A stretch of DNA of 8,548 nt from Methanosarcinales archaeon (GTDB lineage Archaea; Halobacteriota; Methanosarcinia; Methanosarcinales; Methanogasteraceae): assembly GCA_012961645.1 (NCBI GenBank), contig DTYY01000240.1, positions 1 through 8,548 of the forward strand. The letters are read 5' to 3'. The position numbers were made by a program, and so were the translations under genes. The notes beneath the pieces are model-generated. The model worked only from the letters and a program-made list of their open reading frames with translations, did not search any database and was not told the DNA's origin. This document shows positions 1 to 7,855 of this stretch, one piece after another. Within the stretch, counting starts at the first letter, position 1. The number at the start of each line of letters is the position of its first letter.

Positions 1-795
1 AAGTACCGCGAGCACCTTGAGGAACTGGTCGAGGAGCAGACGAGTCAACTGGAAGAGAAGACCGCAGAGCTTGAGCATGCGAATATCCGTCTTCAGGAAC
101 TTGACCGCCTGAAGAGCATGTTCATCGCCAGTATGAGCCATGAGCTGAGGACGCCCTTAAACTCCATAATCGGTTTCACAGGGATGATACTGCAGGGACT
201 CTCCGGAGAGGTGAGTAAAGAGGCAAATGAAGAGCTTAGGATCGTTTATGACTCGGCAAAACACCTTCTGAGCCTGATAAATGACGTTATCGACATCTCC
301 AAGATCGAGGCGGGTCAACTGGAGGCTTACTTCGAAGAGGTGGATCTCGACGAGGTCTTGAGAGATGCTGTAACTGCGGTTTCGAGGGACGCGGATAAGA
401 AGAATCTCGAGATCAGGACCGTGATCCAGGGAGGTCTAAGCGTAACAAGTGACAGGAAAAGACTGCTTCAGTGTGTGATGAACCTTCTTGAGAACGCTGT
501 TAAGTTCACAGAAGCGGGTACCATCGAGCTTATAGCCGCAAAGGAGGCAGACACCCTCAGGATATCTGTCAGTGATACGGGAATCGGCATAAGAGAAGAG
601 GATATACCGAAACTCTTCGCGCCTTTCATCCGGCTTGATTCGCCACTGAAGAAGAGAACATTGGGCACAGGTCTCGGGCTCCATCTCACCAAAAAGATTA
701 TTAAAAATGTATTCCATGGTAATATCATGGTTGAGAGCCAGTACGGTATGGGCAGCACCTTCACTCTGATCATTCCACTGGATGCGGTGGTATGA
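1..795 (+). CDS. Sensor histidine kinase, C-terminal part (5' end off the window)
   Basis: The reading frame is open from the first base, so the gene begins upstream; the ATG at 118 is internal, because it sits inside the H-box helix. The visible 264 residues start with a charged coiled coil (about 1-39) of the signal-helix type that links a sensor domain to a kinase core. Next comes a HisKA dimerisation domain with the phospho-acceptor in FIASMSHELRTPLN (His47). The HATPase_c domain has an N-box NLLENAVKF (Asn161, Asn165), a G1 box DTGIGI (Asp192) and a G2 box GTGLGL (Gly222 onward). All catalytic motifs are intact, so it should autophosphorylate on His47 using ATP. The sensor portion is missing, so neither the signal nor the membrane location can be told. 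The stop overlaps the start of the response regulator by ATGA, which implies translational coupling and makes that regulator its probable phosphotransfer partner. Confidence 0.95.
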   Translation, partial: KYREHLEELVEEQTSQLEEKTAELEHANIRLQELDRLKSMFIASMSHELRTPLNSIIGFTGMILQGLSGEVSKEANEELRIVYDSAKHLLSLINDVIDISKIEAGQLEAYFEEVDLDEVLRDAVTAVSRDADKKNLEIRTVIQGGLSVTSDRKRLLQCVMNLLENAVKFTEAGTIELIAAKEADTLRISVSDTGIGIREEDIPKLFAPFIRLDSPLKKRTLGTGLGLHLTKKIIKNVFHGNIMVESQYGMGSTFTLIIPLDAVV

Positions 796-1181
796 TGAGG
801 AAAGTACTGGTGGTCGAGGATGACGGAAATAACATGAGGCTCATGGCAAAGTTGCTGCAGGGAAATGGTTATGAGGTCATCAAGGCAGAGAATGGTGAGG
901 AGGGTTTGAGGCTTGCGATCGAAGAGGAGCCCGACCTCATCCTGATGGACATCAGGCTTCCAGGGATGGATGGTGTTGCGGCAACCAGAAGAATAAGGGA
1001 TTCTGTAGACGGAAGCAAAGTCGCCATAATCGCCATCACCTCCTATGCAATGGCAGGAGACCGGGAGAGGTTCCTTGCTGAAGGGTTCAATGGCTATATA
1101 GAAAAGCCCATAGACCCCTACAAAATAATAGAGGAGATCGAGGAATATGCCAGAAAGACAGACGATCCTCGTAGTGGATGA
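792..1181 (+). CDS. Single-domain response regulator (CheY/DivK-like receiver)
   Basis: This 129-residue protein is a complete receiver domain with no output domain. The acidic pocket is Asp10/Asp11 (VLVVEDD), the phosphorylation site is Asp53 ([13 protein letters not shown]), the switch Thr is Thr83 (AIIAITS) and the conserved Lys is Lys105 (YIEKPID). The [22 protein letters not shown] stretch resembles DivK and related free receivers. By family knowledge it receives phosphate from a kinase and acts by protein contact, either allosterically or as a shuttle in a phosphorelay. Its ATG overlaps the upstream kinase stop by 4 bases; a second ATG directly follows at 795 and would shorten the protein by one residue. 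Its last 35 bases are shared with the hybrid kinase that follows, so all three genes are probably co-translated. The target of this regulator is not shown by the sequence. Confidence 0.95.
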   Translation: MMRKVLVVEDDGNNMRLMAKLLQGNGYEVIKAENGEEGLRLAIEEEPDLILMDIRLPGMDGVAATRRIRDSVDGSKVAIIAITSYAMAGDRERFLAEGFNGYIEKPIDPYKIIEEIEEYARKTDDPRSG

Positions 1182-3483
1182 CCGGGAGGTTGACAGACGT
1201 CTCCTCAGGAAAATGCTTGAGAGCAGGGGCTACGAGGTAGAGGAAGCTGCAGACGGTGAGGAGGGGCTTGAGATGGTGAAGCTTCATAAGCCAGACCTGA
1301 TCATCGCTGATACCCTGATGCCAATGATGGATGGATTTGGGTTCCTGAGAAATATCAAAAAAGACGAAAGCGCAAAATCCATACCTTTCATCCTATACTC
1401 TGCTGTTTACACCAGTCAGAGGGACGAAAAACTTGCCCTCTTGCTGGGAGCAGACGCTTTCATCCAGAAACCCATAGATGCCGATCAGTTCCTCGAGAAA
1501 GTGGGTGATGCAATCGAGGATGCCAGAGCCAGTAAGGGGGCTGCAACAGTGGAGCTGGCTTTGGAGGAGGAAGATTATCTGAGGAGATATAGCCAGGTTG
1601 TGGCAGCAAAGCTTGAAGAGAAGGTAAGAGAACTCGAAGCAACAAACGAATCTCTAAAGCTCCGGATTGCAGAGGAGTTGCGGGTGGAGGAGGAATTGAG
1701 AAGATCAAAAGAACTTCTTGAGAAGACCTTTTTGAGTCTGGATAGTGCTGCTTTCATCCTGGATGGTAAAATCCCACCTACCATTCTGAGTTGTAATCCA
1801 GCAGCCACCAGAATCTTTGGTTATGAAGAGGAGGAGATACTATGCAGGACTGCAGAGTTCCTGCACGTGGGTAGAAGAACACTTTCAGAGTTTCAAAAGG
1901 TGTTATATCCAGCCATCGAGGAGCAGGGCCACCTCTCATTCTTTGAGTTTGAGATGAAGAGGAAGAACGGTGAGATATTCCCGACCGAACATTCTGTATT
2001 TCCATTGAGAGGCGAGAAGGGCGAAAGGATTGGGTGGGTCAGTCTTGTGAGAGATATAACTGAGAGAAAGCGGGCAGAGGAGGCGCTGCACCGGATCGAA
2101 TGGCTCCTGAAAAGAAGCGTGAAGCCTGAACCTGGTGAGAAGACGCACTACACACCGCCCTATGGCAACCTGGTTGAGATCAACACCTGCCGTGTGCTGG
2201 TGGACACCGTTGGAGAAGACGTTCTCGCCGACATTGCAGGCGACTACATTGATCTGCTCGACACCTCGTCTGCGATCTATGAGAAGAATGGGGATTTTGC
2301 TCTGAACATCTTCACATCAGGCTGGTGCAGGCTCCTTGACCAGGCATCGCGCAACCTGTGCGGCACCGATGATAGCAGAGAGGCGCTGGAAGGTGGTAAG
2401 TGGCACTGCCGTGAGTCGTGCTGGACCGAAGCCTCGAAGGTCTCAATCGAGAGAGGGGGGGCGGTTGATATCGAATGTCGTGGCGGCATCCACCTATACG
2501 CTCTTCCGATCTGGGTTGGAGGAGAGATTGCAGGCTCCATCAACTTTGGATACGGTGACCCGCCCAGGGATCCCGAGAAACTGCGTGAGATCGCTGATAG
2601 ATACGGCGTCAGCATGGACGAACTTCGCAAGCAGTCCAACTTATACGAGTCCAGACCGCCTTATATCATAGATCTTGCCAAGAGGCGTTTGGCAACTTCG
2701 GCAAAGCTGATAGGCATGATGGTCGAGCGAAAATTGGCAGAGAAGCGGATTGAGGAGGAATATCACCGTGCGGAATTTTATATCGATCTTATGAGCCACG
2801 ATATAAACAACATCAACCAGGTCACGATGGGCTATCTTGATCTGCTACTCCGAACGCCGGATCTCCCTCCCAAATTCAAGAAAGGTACTCAAACTGCTCT
2901 TGATCATGTCAAAAAGAGCGCGGAGATCATATATAATGTGAAAACGCTCTCAAATATCAGGTCAGGCAGGATCAAACTGAATAAGATCGATATCTATCCG
3001 GCTTATAGAAGTGCGGTCGGCGTTGTGAAGTCACAATCAAGAGACGTCAGGATCAGCTCAAACATAACCGAAGGAAAATATTTCATCCGTGGCGACTCGC
3101 TGCTCTTCGAGGTATTCTTAAATCTTCTGAACAATGTGGTCAAGTTCGATCAACATGAGATCGTCGAAATCGATGTCGATATCAGTCCATCGAATGGCGA
3201 CTGGAGACTCGAGTTCAAGGACCGGGGGCGTGGTATCAGCGATGAGTACAAGAAGATCATATTCAACCGTCTGGAACGGGCTGGTGAGAGTGCACAGGGT
3301 TCTGGACTCGGGCTTACCATCGTGAAGAAGATCGTCGAGAGTTATGGCGGAAGCGTCTGGGTGGAGGACCGGGTCAAGGGACCGGAGAGAGGGGAGCAAC
3401 TTCATTGTGCTGCTCCCAAAGGAGAATTGATCATGGCAACGATGTCCATCGAGGATCATCAGGGCGATTCATGCATCCTCTAA
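1147..3483 (+). CDS. Hybrid histidine kinase REC-PAS-PocR-HisKA-HATPase, 3' end frameshifted
   Basis: As read it has 778 residues. The order is a receiver at 5-125 (acidic pair Asp11/Asp12, phospho-Asp55, Ser85, Lys108), a long coiled coil at about 135-195, a PAS domain at about 195-313 ending in the usual [10 protein letters not shown] linker, and a PocR-type ligand-binding domain at about 337-520 with [11 protein letters not shown] and several cysteines ([22 protein letters not shown]). A variant H-box [10 protein letters not shown] (His551) follows, then a HATPase_c with [10 protein letters not shown] (Asn659), DRGRGI (Asp692) and GSGLGL (Gly718 onward). The receiver is N-terminal, so the protein may take phosphate from the kinase upstream and change its own kinase activity; that is inference. 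No TM segments are seen, so it is probably cytoplasmic. The start ATG has GGAG at 1133-1136 and lies inside the regulator gene. The final residues after VEDRVKG are out of frame because of an extra G at 3391-3394. With one G removed the frame reads [15 protein letters not shown] and stops at 3428-3430, which looks like the true C-terminus. Confidence 0.93.
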   Translation: MPERQTILVVDDREVDRRLLRKMLESRGYEVEEAADGEEGLEMVKLHKPDLIIADTLMPMMDGFGFLRNIKKDESAKSIPFILYSAVYTSQRDEKLALLLGADAFIQKPIDADQFLEKVGDAIEDARASKGAATVELALEEEDYLRRYSQVVAAKLEEKVRELEATNESLKLRIAEELRVEEELRRSKELLEKTFLSLDSAAFILDGKIPPTILSCNPAATRIFGYEEEEILCRTAEFLHVGRRTLSEFQKVLYPAIEEQGHLSFFEFEMKRKNGEIFPTEHSVFPLRGEKGERIGWVSLVRDITERKRAEEALHRIEWLLKRSVKPEPGEKTHYTPPYGNLVEINTCRVLVDTVGEDVLADIAGDYIDLLDTSSAIYEKNGDFALNIFTSGWCRLLDQASRNLCGTDDSREALEGGKWHCRESCWTEASKVSIERGGAVDIECRGGIHLYALPIWVGGEIAGSINFGYGDPPRDPEKLREIADRYGVSMDELRKQSNLYESRPPYIIDLAKRRLATSAKLIGMMVERKLAEKRIEEEYHRAEFYIDLMSHDINNINQVTMGYLDLLLRTPDLPPKFKKGTQTALDHVKKSAEIIYNVKTLSNIRSGRIKLNKIDIYPAYRSAVGVVKSQSRDVRISSNITEGKYFIRGDSLLFEVFLNLLNNVVKFDQHEIVEIDVDISPSNGDWRLEFKDRGRGISDEYKKIIFNRLERAGESAQGSGLGLTIVKKIVESYGGSVWVEDRVKGPERGEQLHCAAPKGELIMATMSIEDHQGDSCIL

Positions 3484-3518
3484 ATATCCAACCACGAGGT
3501 TACAGAACATCGAACCTT

Positions 3519-3532
3519 CGAAAACTTTATGA
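3519..3532 (+). promoter_or_regulatory. Candidate archaeal BRE/TATA promoter for the multi-PAS kinase
   Basis: The 158-base gap between the two large kinases contains CGAAAACTTTATGA, an A-rich BRE-like element joined to a TATA-like TTTATGA. Transcription would then start near 3555, leaving a leader of about 85 bases to the ATG at 3642. A second AT-rich element, GTATAT near 3583-3588, could instead serve a shorter leader. Both calls rest on resemblance to archaeal consensus only. Confidence 0.35.
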
Positions 3533-3632
3533 TGAAGCTCAGAAATAGAAACTCTGGGGAACAGATGATCACGACAGTTCATGTATATCCATCGTGCTTG
3601 TCTCGGACCATCCGGTATATGCTCCAGTGAAT

Positions 3633-3637
3633 AGGGA
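3633..3637 (+). promoter_or_regulatory. Weak ribosome binding site favouring the ATG at 3642
   Basis: AGGGA lies 4 bases before the ATG at 3642. The longer in-frame option, a GTG at 3594, has no purine-rich site in front of it and adds 16 residues (LVSDHPVYAPVNRDN and so on) unlike a membrane-domain N-terminus. Together these favour 3642 as the start. The spacing is a little short. Confidence 0.45.
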
Positions 3638-3641
3638 TAAT

Positions 3642-6600
3642 ATGAATAAAATAAAAATCTTGGGTGTGGGGTTAAAAGAGAGGCATAAACTTTTCATAAT
3701 TGCGGTTCTCCTTGTTATTTGCATCCTCCTCACGTATTATTTTCATACGGTGCTGAAGACCTGCACCATCTTCACCCACTTCTTCTATATCCCGATCATT
3801 CTATCCGCATTATGGTGGAAGCGGGAGGGTCTAACAGTTGGCATATTTCTGGTCTCGTTTCTGATCTTCAGCCACTTCTTTGTTCTATCGCATCCAGAGA
3901 TCTCCGATATTCTGATCCGATCCTCCATGCTTATGAGTGTTGCTCTTGTAACCGTTGTCTTGAGTGAAAGTATCGATAAGACGCATGATAGGCTCAGACT
4001 CCTGTCATCAGTGATGGAGCAGTCCCGCGAAGGTATGGCTGTCGCAGACCTGGATGGCAACATCATCTTTCTAAATGATTCGTGGGTACGGATGCACGGC
4101 TATGAATCACAGGGTGAATTGATCGGAGAACATCTGAGCATATTCCACAACGAGGAGCAGATGGAAGGGAGCGTCCTTCCCACCATCCAGAAAGTCATGG
4201 AGAATGGTTTTTTTGCAAGCGAGGTCGGGCACATCAGAAGAGATGGAACCACATTTCCTGCCTCGATGAATGTGTCGGTGCTTAAGGGAACAGACGATCG
4301 AACGGTTGGTATTGCCGGAATCGCTGATGATATCACCGAGCGAAAAAAAACTGAAGAGGAGGTTCTTAATCTACAGCGATACAACCGGGGATTGATCGAG
4401 GCAAGCCTCGACCCTCTTGTGACCTTTGACAGTGATGGAATCATCCTTGATGTGAACGAAGCCACCGTTCAGGCTACAGGAATATCCAGGAATGAGCTGG
4501 TGGGAACCCGGTTCGCTGGCCATTTCACAGATCCAGAAAAAGCACACAGAGGCGTGATGCAGGTGTTTGAGACAGGGGTGGCTCGTGATTATGAACTGGT
4601 CATGAGGGCGTCTGATGGTAGAGAGACCATCGTTGCTTACAACGCTTCGGTCTACCGGGACCAGCATGGAGAGGTGGCTGGTGCTTTTGCCGCAGCAAGG
4701 GACATCACCGACCGCAAGAGGATTGAGGAAGATCTTGCAAGGGCGCTTAAGGAACGAAAAGGTATCATGGAGGCTGTTCCTGATATCATCTACATGCTTG
4801 ACCTGGACGGAAACGTTGTCAGATGGAACAAGATGCTTGAGATCGTCACAGGTCTCTCGCCAGATGAACTGATGGGCAGGCATGCTCTGAAATTCTTTCC
4901 TGAGGAAGACCGGGCAGATGTAGCCGGGGCGATCGGAAAGGTGCTCGAAGAGGGTGCGGCTGAGGTGGAGGCTCATCTTCTTGGTAAGGATGGAACACCA
5001 GTCTCCCATCACTTCACCGCTGCACTGGTGAAGGATGAGCAGGACAATCCGATCGGGATTACGGGTGTGGGCAGAGACATCACCGAGCTAAAAAAGGCTG
5101 AAAAAGAGATCCGCCGTGCGGCAGCCTACAACCGCAGCCTGATTGAGGCAAGTATCGACCCACTGGTAACTATCGGTCATGATGGAAGGATAACAGACGT
5201 TAATCGTGCCACAGAAAAGATCACAGGTAGGAAACGAGGAGAATTGATCGGTTCTGATTTTTCTGATTACTTCACCGAGCCAGCAAAAGCAAGGGAGGGT
5301 TATGGACAGGTATTTGAAGAAGGCTATGTTCATGATTACCCACTTGAGATACGACACAGAGATGGCAGTATAACACCTGTGCTCTACAATGCGTCTGTTT
5401 ACAGAGATGAATCAGGAGTGGTTATCGGTGTATTTGCAGCAGCAAGGGATATCACCGAGCTAAAAAAGGCTGAAAATGAAATTAAAGAGAGTCAAGAACG
5501 TTTAAAGACAATACTGGATCATCTGCAGACAGGGGTTGCAATCATCGATGCAGAAACCCATGAAATTGTCGATGTCAATCCCCAGGCTGTCGAGATGATC
5601 GGCGCTCCAAAGGAAGAAATTATAGGCAGAGTATGTCACAGGTTCATCTGCCCTGCAGAGGAAGGAAGATGCCCAATCACCGACCTCGGACAGTCCATCG
5701 ATAGATCAGAGTGTGAGATGCTTAACACTGATGGCGATACCGCATCCATCCTCAAAACAGTGGTTCCTGTAATGCTGAATGATCGTAGGTACCTTGTTGA
5801 CAGTTTCATCGACATCACCGAGCGAAAGAAAGCTGAAGAATCGCTCAAACTGTATCAATTCATGGTTGAGAGTGCACATGATGCCATCTTTTACAAGGAC
5901 ACTGAGAGCCGTTACGTCATAGCCAACCCCACAGCACTGAGATCGTTTGGTTTACCGCTTGAGGAGGTTATCGGCAGAAACGACACCGAACTGCTCCCAC
6001 CAGAGGAAGCAGAGAATAATATTGCTGATGATCATAAGGTGCTTGAGACTGGCAATCTCACAGAAATCCATAAACAGATGACCGATGTAGATGGGAAGCG
6101 GCACCATTTTCATGCCATCAAGGTTCCTCACCTCGGTGATAACGGAAACGTCATTGGCATCATCGGTGTTGCCCGCGACATCACCGAACTCAAGCGCGTG
6201 GAGGAGGAGCGAAAGGTTCTGATCAGGCGCCTTGAGGATGTAAATCAAAAACTTGCAGAGTCCAATAAGGAGTTGCAGGATTTTGCCTATGTCGCATCAC
6301 ACGATCTGCGTGAGCCTCTGCGAAAGATAGCTTCATTCGGCAGACTTTTAGAGGAATCACTGGAAGGAAAACTGGACGAAGATCAGCAGGAGAACTTCGA
6401 GTTTATGATCGATGGCGCAAACAGGATGCAGGAGATGGTCAACGCCATACTCTCCTATTCAAGGGTGGCTACCAGGGCAAAGCCACCCGAGGCGGTGGAC
6501 CTGAACAGGATCATCGATGATCTCAAAGGTCTGGAACTCTCCGGTAGGCTTGAAGAGACCGCAGGCACCATCGTCGTACCTGAACCACTGCCATCGGTCT

Positions 6601-6941
6601 ATGCCGACCCAACGCAGGTGCGCCAGCTCTTCCAGAACCTGATCGGGAACGGACTTAAGTATCATCAGCAGGGAAGACCACCTGAAATCACTATCCGTGC
6701 CAGTGAGATGGATGGCATGGTCAGGGCGGAGGTATCAGACAACGGGATAGGGATTGCAGAGGATCGCCATGATGACGTATTCATCATGTTCCGGCGTCTT
6801 CATCCACGAAAGGATTATGAAGGCACCGGGATCGGACTCTCGGTCTGCAAACGGATCGTAGACCGCCATGGTGGCAATATCTGGATCAGTTCAACGCCCG
6901 GAGAGGGTTCGACATTCTACTTCACGCTTCCGAAGGGGTGA
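3642..6941 (+). CDS. Membrane-bound multi-PAS sensor histidine kinase (4 TM, 6 PAS)
   Basis: It has 1,099 residues from the ATG at 3642; a GTG at 3594 would add 16. The N-terminus holds four hydrophobic helices (about 17-34, 41-58, 63-82, 90-108) with very short loops, the integral-membrane module seen on many methanogen and bacterial kinases. Six PAS domains follow at roughly 117-240, 246-363, 370-487, 495-611, 617-733 and 737-853, most ending in a DIT(E/D)xK linker. PAS2 and PAS4 are close internal duplicates (YNRxLIEASxDPLVT, YNASVYRD, FAAARDIT). PAS5 carries Cys665, Cys670 and Cys677 plus Cys691, so it may bind a metal or haem or sense redox; this is inference. The core has an H-box YVASHDLREPLRK (His887), an N-box FQNLIGNGLKY (Asn999, Asn1003), DNGIGI (Asp1033) and GTGIGL (Gly1061 onward), all intact. 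No receiver is attached, so the phosphate acceptor is presumably elsewhere, possibly the free receiver upstream. The gene has its own candidate promoter. Confidence 0.95.
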   Translation: MNKIKILGVGLKERHKLFIIAVLLVICILLTYYFHTVLKTCTIFTHFFYIPIILSALWWKREGLTVGIFLVSFLIFSHFFVLSHPEISDILIRSSMLMSVALVTVVLSESIDKTHDRLRLLSSVMEQSREGMAVADLDGNIIFLNDSWVRMHGYESQGELIGEHLSIFHNEEQMEGSVLPTIQKVMENGFFASEVGHIRRDGTTFPASMNVSVLKGTDDRTVGIAGIADDITERKKTEEEVLNLQRYNRGLIEASLDPLVTFDSDGIILDVNEATVQATGISRNELVGTRFAGHFTDPEKAHRGVMQVFETGVARDYELVMRASDGRETIVAYNASVYRDQHGEVAGAFAAARDITDRKRIEEDLARALKERKGIMEAVPDIIYMLDLDGNVVRWNKMLEIVTGLSPDELMGRHALKFFPEEDRADVAGAIGKVLEEGAAEVEAHLLGKDGTPVSHHFTAALVKDEQDNPIGITGVGRDITELKKAEKEIRRAAAYNRSLIEASIDPLVTIGHDGRITDVNRATEKITGRKRGELIGSDFSDYFTEPAKAREGYGQVFEEGYVHDYPLEIRHRDGSITPVLYNASVYRDESGVVIGVFAAARDITELKKAENEIKESQERLKTILDHLQTGVAIIDAETHEIVDVNPQAVEMIGAPKEEIIGRVCHRFICPAEEGRCPITDLGQSIDRSECEMLNTDGDTASILKTVVPVMLNDRRYLVDSFIDITERKKAEESLKLYQFMVESAHDAIFYKDTESRYVIANPTALRSFGLPLEEVIGRNDTELLPPEEAENNIADDHKVLETGNLTEIHKQMTDVDGKRHHFHAIKVPHLGDNGNVIGIIGVARDITELKRVEEERKVLIRRLEDVNQKLAESNKELQDFAYVASHDLREPLRKIASFGRLLEESLEGKLDEDQQENFEFMIDGANRMQEMVNAILSYSRVATRAKPPEAVDLNRIIDDLKGLELSGRLEETAGTIVVPEPLPSVYADPTQVRQLFQNLIGNGLKYHQQGRPPEITIRASEMDGMVRAEVSDNGIGIAEDRHDDVFIMFRRLHPRKDYEGTGIGLSVCKRIVDRHGGNIWISSTPGEGSTFYFTLPKG
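5079..5104 (+). repeat. 26-base direct repeat, copy 1 (PAS3/PAS4 linker)
   Basis: The 26 bases here recur exactly at 5451-5476. They encode the ITELKKAE linker that ends PAS3 here and PAS4 in the second copy. Perfect identity, including synonymous positions, points to recent duplication or gene conversion between PAS units. Confidence 0.8.
5451..5476 (+). repeat. 26-base direct repeat, copy 2 (PAS4/PAS5 linker)
   Basis: This is identical to 5079-5104. The copies lie 372 bases apart, exactly 124 codons and about one PAS unit, so recombination between them would remove or add one PAS domain in frame. Confidence 0.8.
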
Positions 6942-7040
6942 CTCGAGTAAAAGTCAGTTACGACGAATGCCTGCCTCGCAGGAATCGCGGTGAGATGTGG
7001 GGGGGGCGCTACCGCTCGTTGAGAATCGCCAGAAGCAACA
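6942..7040. other. Gap after the multi-PAS kinase, no convincing gene
   Basis: The gap contains a run of eight G at 6999-7006 and a small inverted repeat at 6970-6982 (5-base arms, 3-base loop) with no T tract. A GTG at 6938, overlapping the kinase stop as GTGA, opens a 36-codon frame ending at 7048 (MTRVKVSYDECLPRRNRGEM and on). I recognise no family in it. It could be a tiny coupled gene, a decayed remnant or chance. Confidence 0.4.
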
Positions 7041-7154
7041 GTGTTTAAGTGGTTCAAACACTTTGACAACGAACTCTTAAAACAGATTCAGGAGAACGGG
7101 GAAGATTACCGTCTTGGCAGATTCAAGAAGTTGTCTGAGCTCGATCGTAGTTAA
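7041..7154 (+). CDS. Possible small protein or gene remnant, 37 residues
   Basis: A GTG at 7041 opens a 37-codon frame ending in TAA at 7152-7154. The product is hydrophilic and charged (FKWFKHFDNELLKQIQENG, then DYRLGRFKKLSELDRS). The frame is open back to a TGA at 7020, and I see no Shine-Dalgarno sequence before the GTG. The amino-acid mix looks protein-like, and the stop is followed at once by a terminator-like hairpin, which is what a real 3' end would show. I do not recognise the family. It could be the C-terminal remnant of a longer gene whose 5' part has decayed in the preceding gap, or a small accessory gene next to the HEPN/MNT pair. Confidence 0.35.
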   Translation: MFKWFKHFDNELLKQIQENGEDYRLGRFKKLSELDRS

Positions 7155-7179
7155 TGCTTTCACAGCATGTTTTTGTTTT
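7154..7179 (+). terminator. Hairpin with T-rich tail, candidate terminator
   Basis: ATGCT and AGCAT (7154-7158 and 7164-7168) form a 5-base stem around a 5-base loop, followed by GTTTTTGTTTT. The structure begins at the last base of the small frame's stop. It would end + strand transcripts before the convergent HEPN/MNT genes. The stem is short, but T-rich tracts alone can terminate in archaea. Confidence 0.45.
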
Positions 7180-7193
7180 GATGAGGGGGAGGG

Positions 7194-7575
7194 TCATTTT
7201 AGTATCTCCTGAAACACTTTACGTAATTCTTGTATGGTCTTGACACAATATTTGGCATCGTCCCGAGTTGCCACAACTCCCGGATATCGATATTGTACGC
7301 TGTACGACGTAAGATCTGTGAGCAGGTCCCGATATTGCTCAAGTTCGGGTACCTCATTGACTATCAAATCAAGCAGCGTCTCAAGTGAATGAGTCCGCGG
7401 CGGTTCGATGTTGTGGGATGTGAGCAATGCCTTGAAGTATTTCTCGGCACACTGCTGTGCATGAAAGCATATTATTGCAGCAAATCGCCTGACATGTATC
7501 TTACAGGAGCTCTTCAACCGTCAAATAATCTTCTTCAGCTTTTAGTACCCACTCTTTGATCAATTCTTCATTCAT
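7194..7575 (-). CDS. HEPN domain protein of an MNT/HEPN pair, frameshifted
   Basis: The natural start is the ATG at 7575-7573, which overlaps the MNT stop by 8 bases. It reads MNEELIKEWVLKAEEDYLTV and EELL, then meets TAA at 7503-7501. The rest of the family signature continues in the frame one base over: RRFAAIICFHAQQCAEKYFKALL, PPRTHSLETLLDL and a C-terminal helix ending at 7194. One base lost or gained between about 7517 and 7501 joins the halves into a normal-length HEPN protein of about 125 residues; the downstream half alone could only start at a TTG (7517). HEPN proteins are helical and pair with MNT nucleotidyltransferases as toxin-antitoxin-like modules. I find no R-x4-6-H motif typical of HEPN ribonucleases of the HepT kind, so RNase activity is doubtful. 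It is either a real pseudogene or a sequencing error. Confidence 0.85.
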
Positions 7576-7855
7576 ACAGTACCTTCCCCTGGTTCACGAT
7601 CTTCTTGATGAACGGATCCCCTATCTTGATCCTGTATTCTATTTCGTCATGCGTGCGCACAATGATATCCATAGGCAGTAGTCTGGGTCTTGCGATCCTG
7701 GAAATATCAGCTGCTTTGCGGATGGGCGAGCCATCGACGTCCATCACGACCAGAATATCCAGATCACTCTCTATAGTCAGCTCTCCCCATGCCCGTGAGC
7801 CAAAGAGGATTATTTTATCCGGATGGAAGTATCGCTCTATGCCATCAACTTTCAA
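7568..7855 (-). CDS. MNT-type minimal nucleotidyltransferase
   Basis: The product is 95 residues if started at the TTG at 7855. The catalytic motif is exact: Gly19-Ser20, ten residues, then Asp31-x-Asp33 (FGSRAWGELTIESDLDILVV), with the third metal-binding acid at Asp63 (LLPMDIIV). All three acidic residues are present, so it should bind Mg-NTP and transfer a nucleotide. In studied MNT/HEPN pairs such as MntA-HepT, the MNT protein AMPylates and neutralises the HEPN toxin; whether that holds here is inference. The gene overlaps HEPN by 8 bases, so the two are one operon transcribed toward the kinases. The start is uncertain: the frame is open up to a TGA at 7894-7892 without an ATG, and the TTG has no ribosome site. 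An ATG at 7895 in the neighbouring frame, with a TATA-like element before it, may be the original start separated by a lost base. Confidence 0.9.
   Translation of the reverse strand: MKVDGIERYFHPDKIILFGSRAWGELTIESDLDILVVMDVDGSPIRKAADISRIARPRLLPMDIIVRTHDEIEYRIKIGDPFIKKIVNQGKVLYE

Noticed and set aside
2336..2671. 111-codon + frame inside the hybrid kinase
   Set aside because: It is an out-of-frame shadow of the PocR domain coding sequence.
4371..5012. 213-codon open frame on the - strand
   Set aside because: It lies wholly antisense to PAS1-PAS3 of the multi-PAS kinase and shows no recognisable domain.
6939..6956. TGACT/AGTCA inverted repeat at the multi-PAS kinase stop
   Set aside because: A 5-base stem with an 8-base loop and no T tract is too weak to call a terminator.
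7001..7154. Insertion-sequence end or transposase remnant
   Set aside because: I found no terminal inverted repeats, target duplication or transposase motif on either strand.
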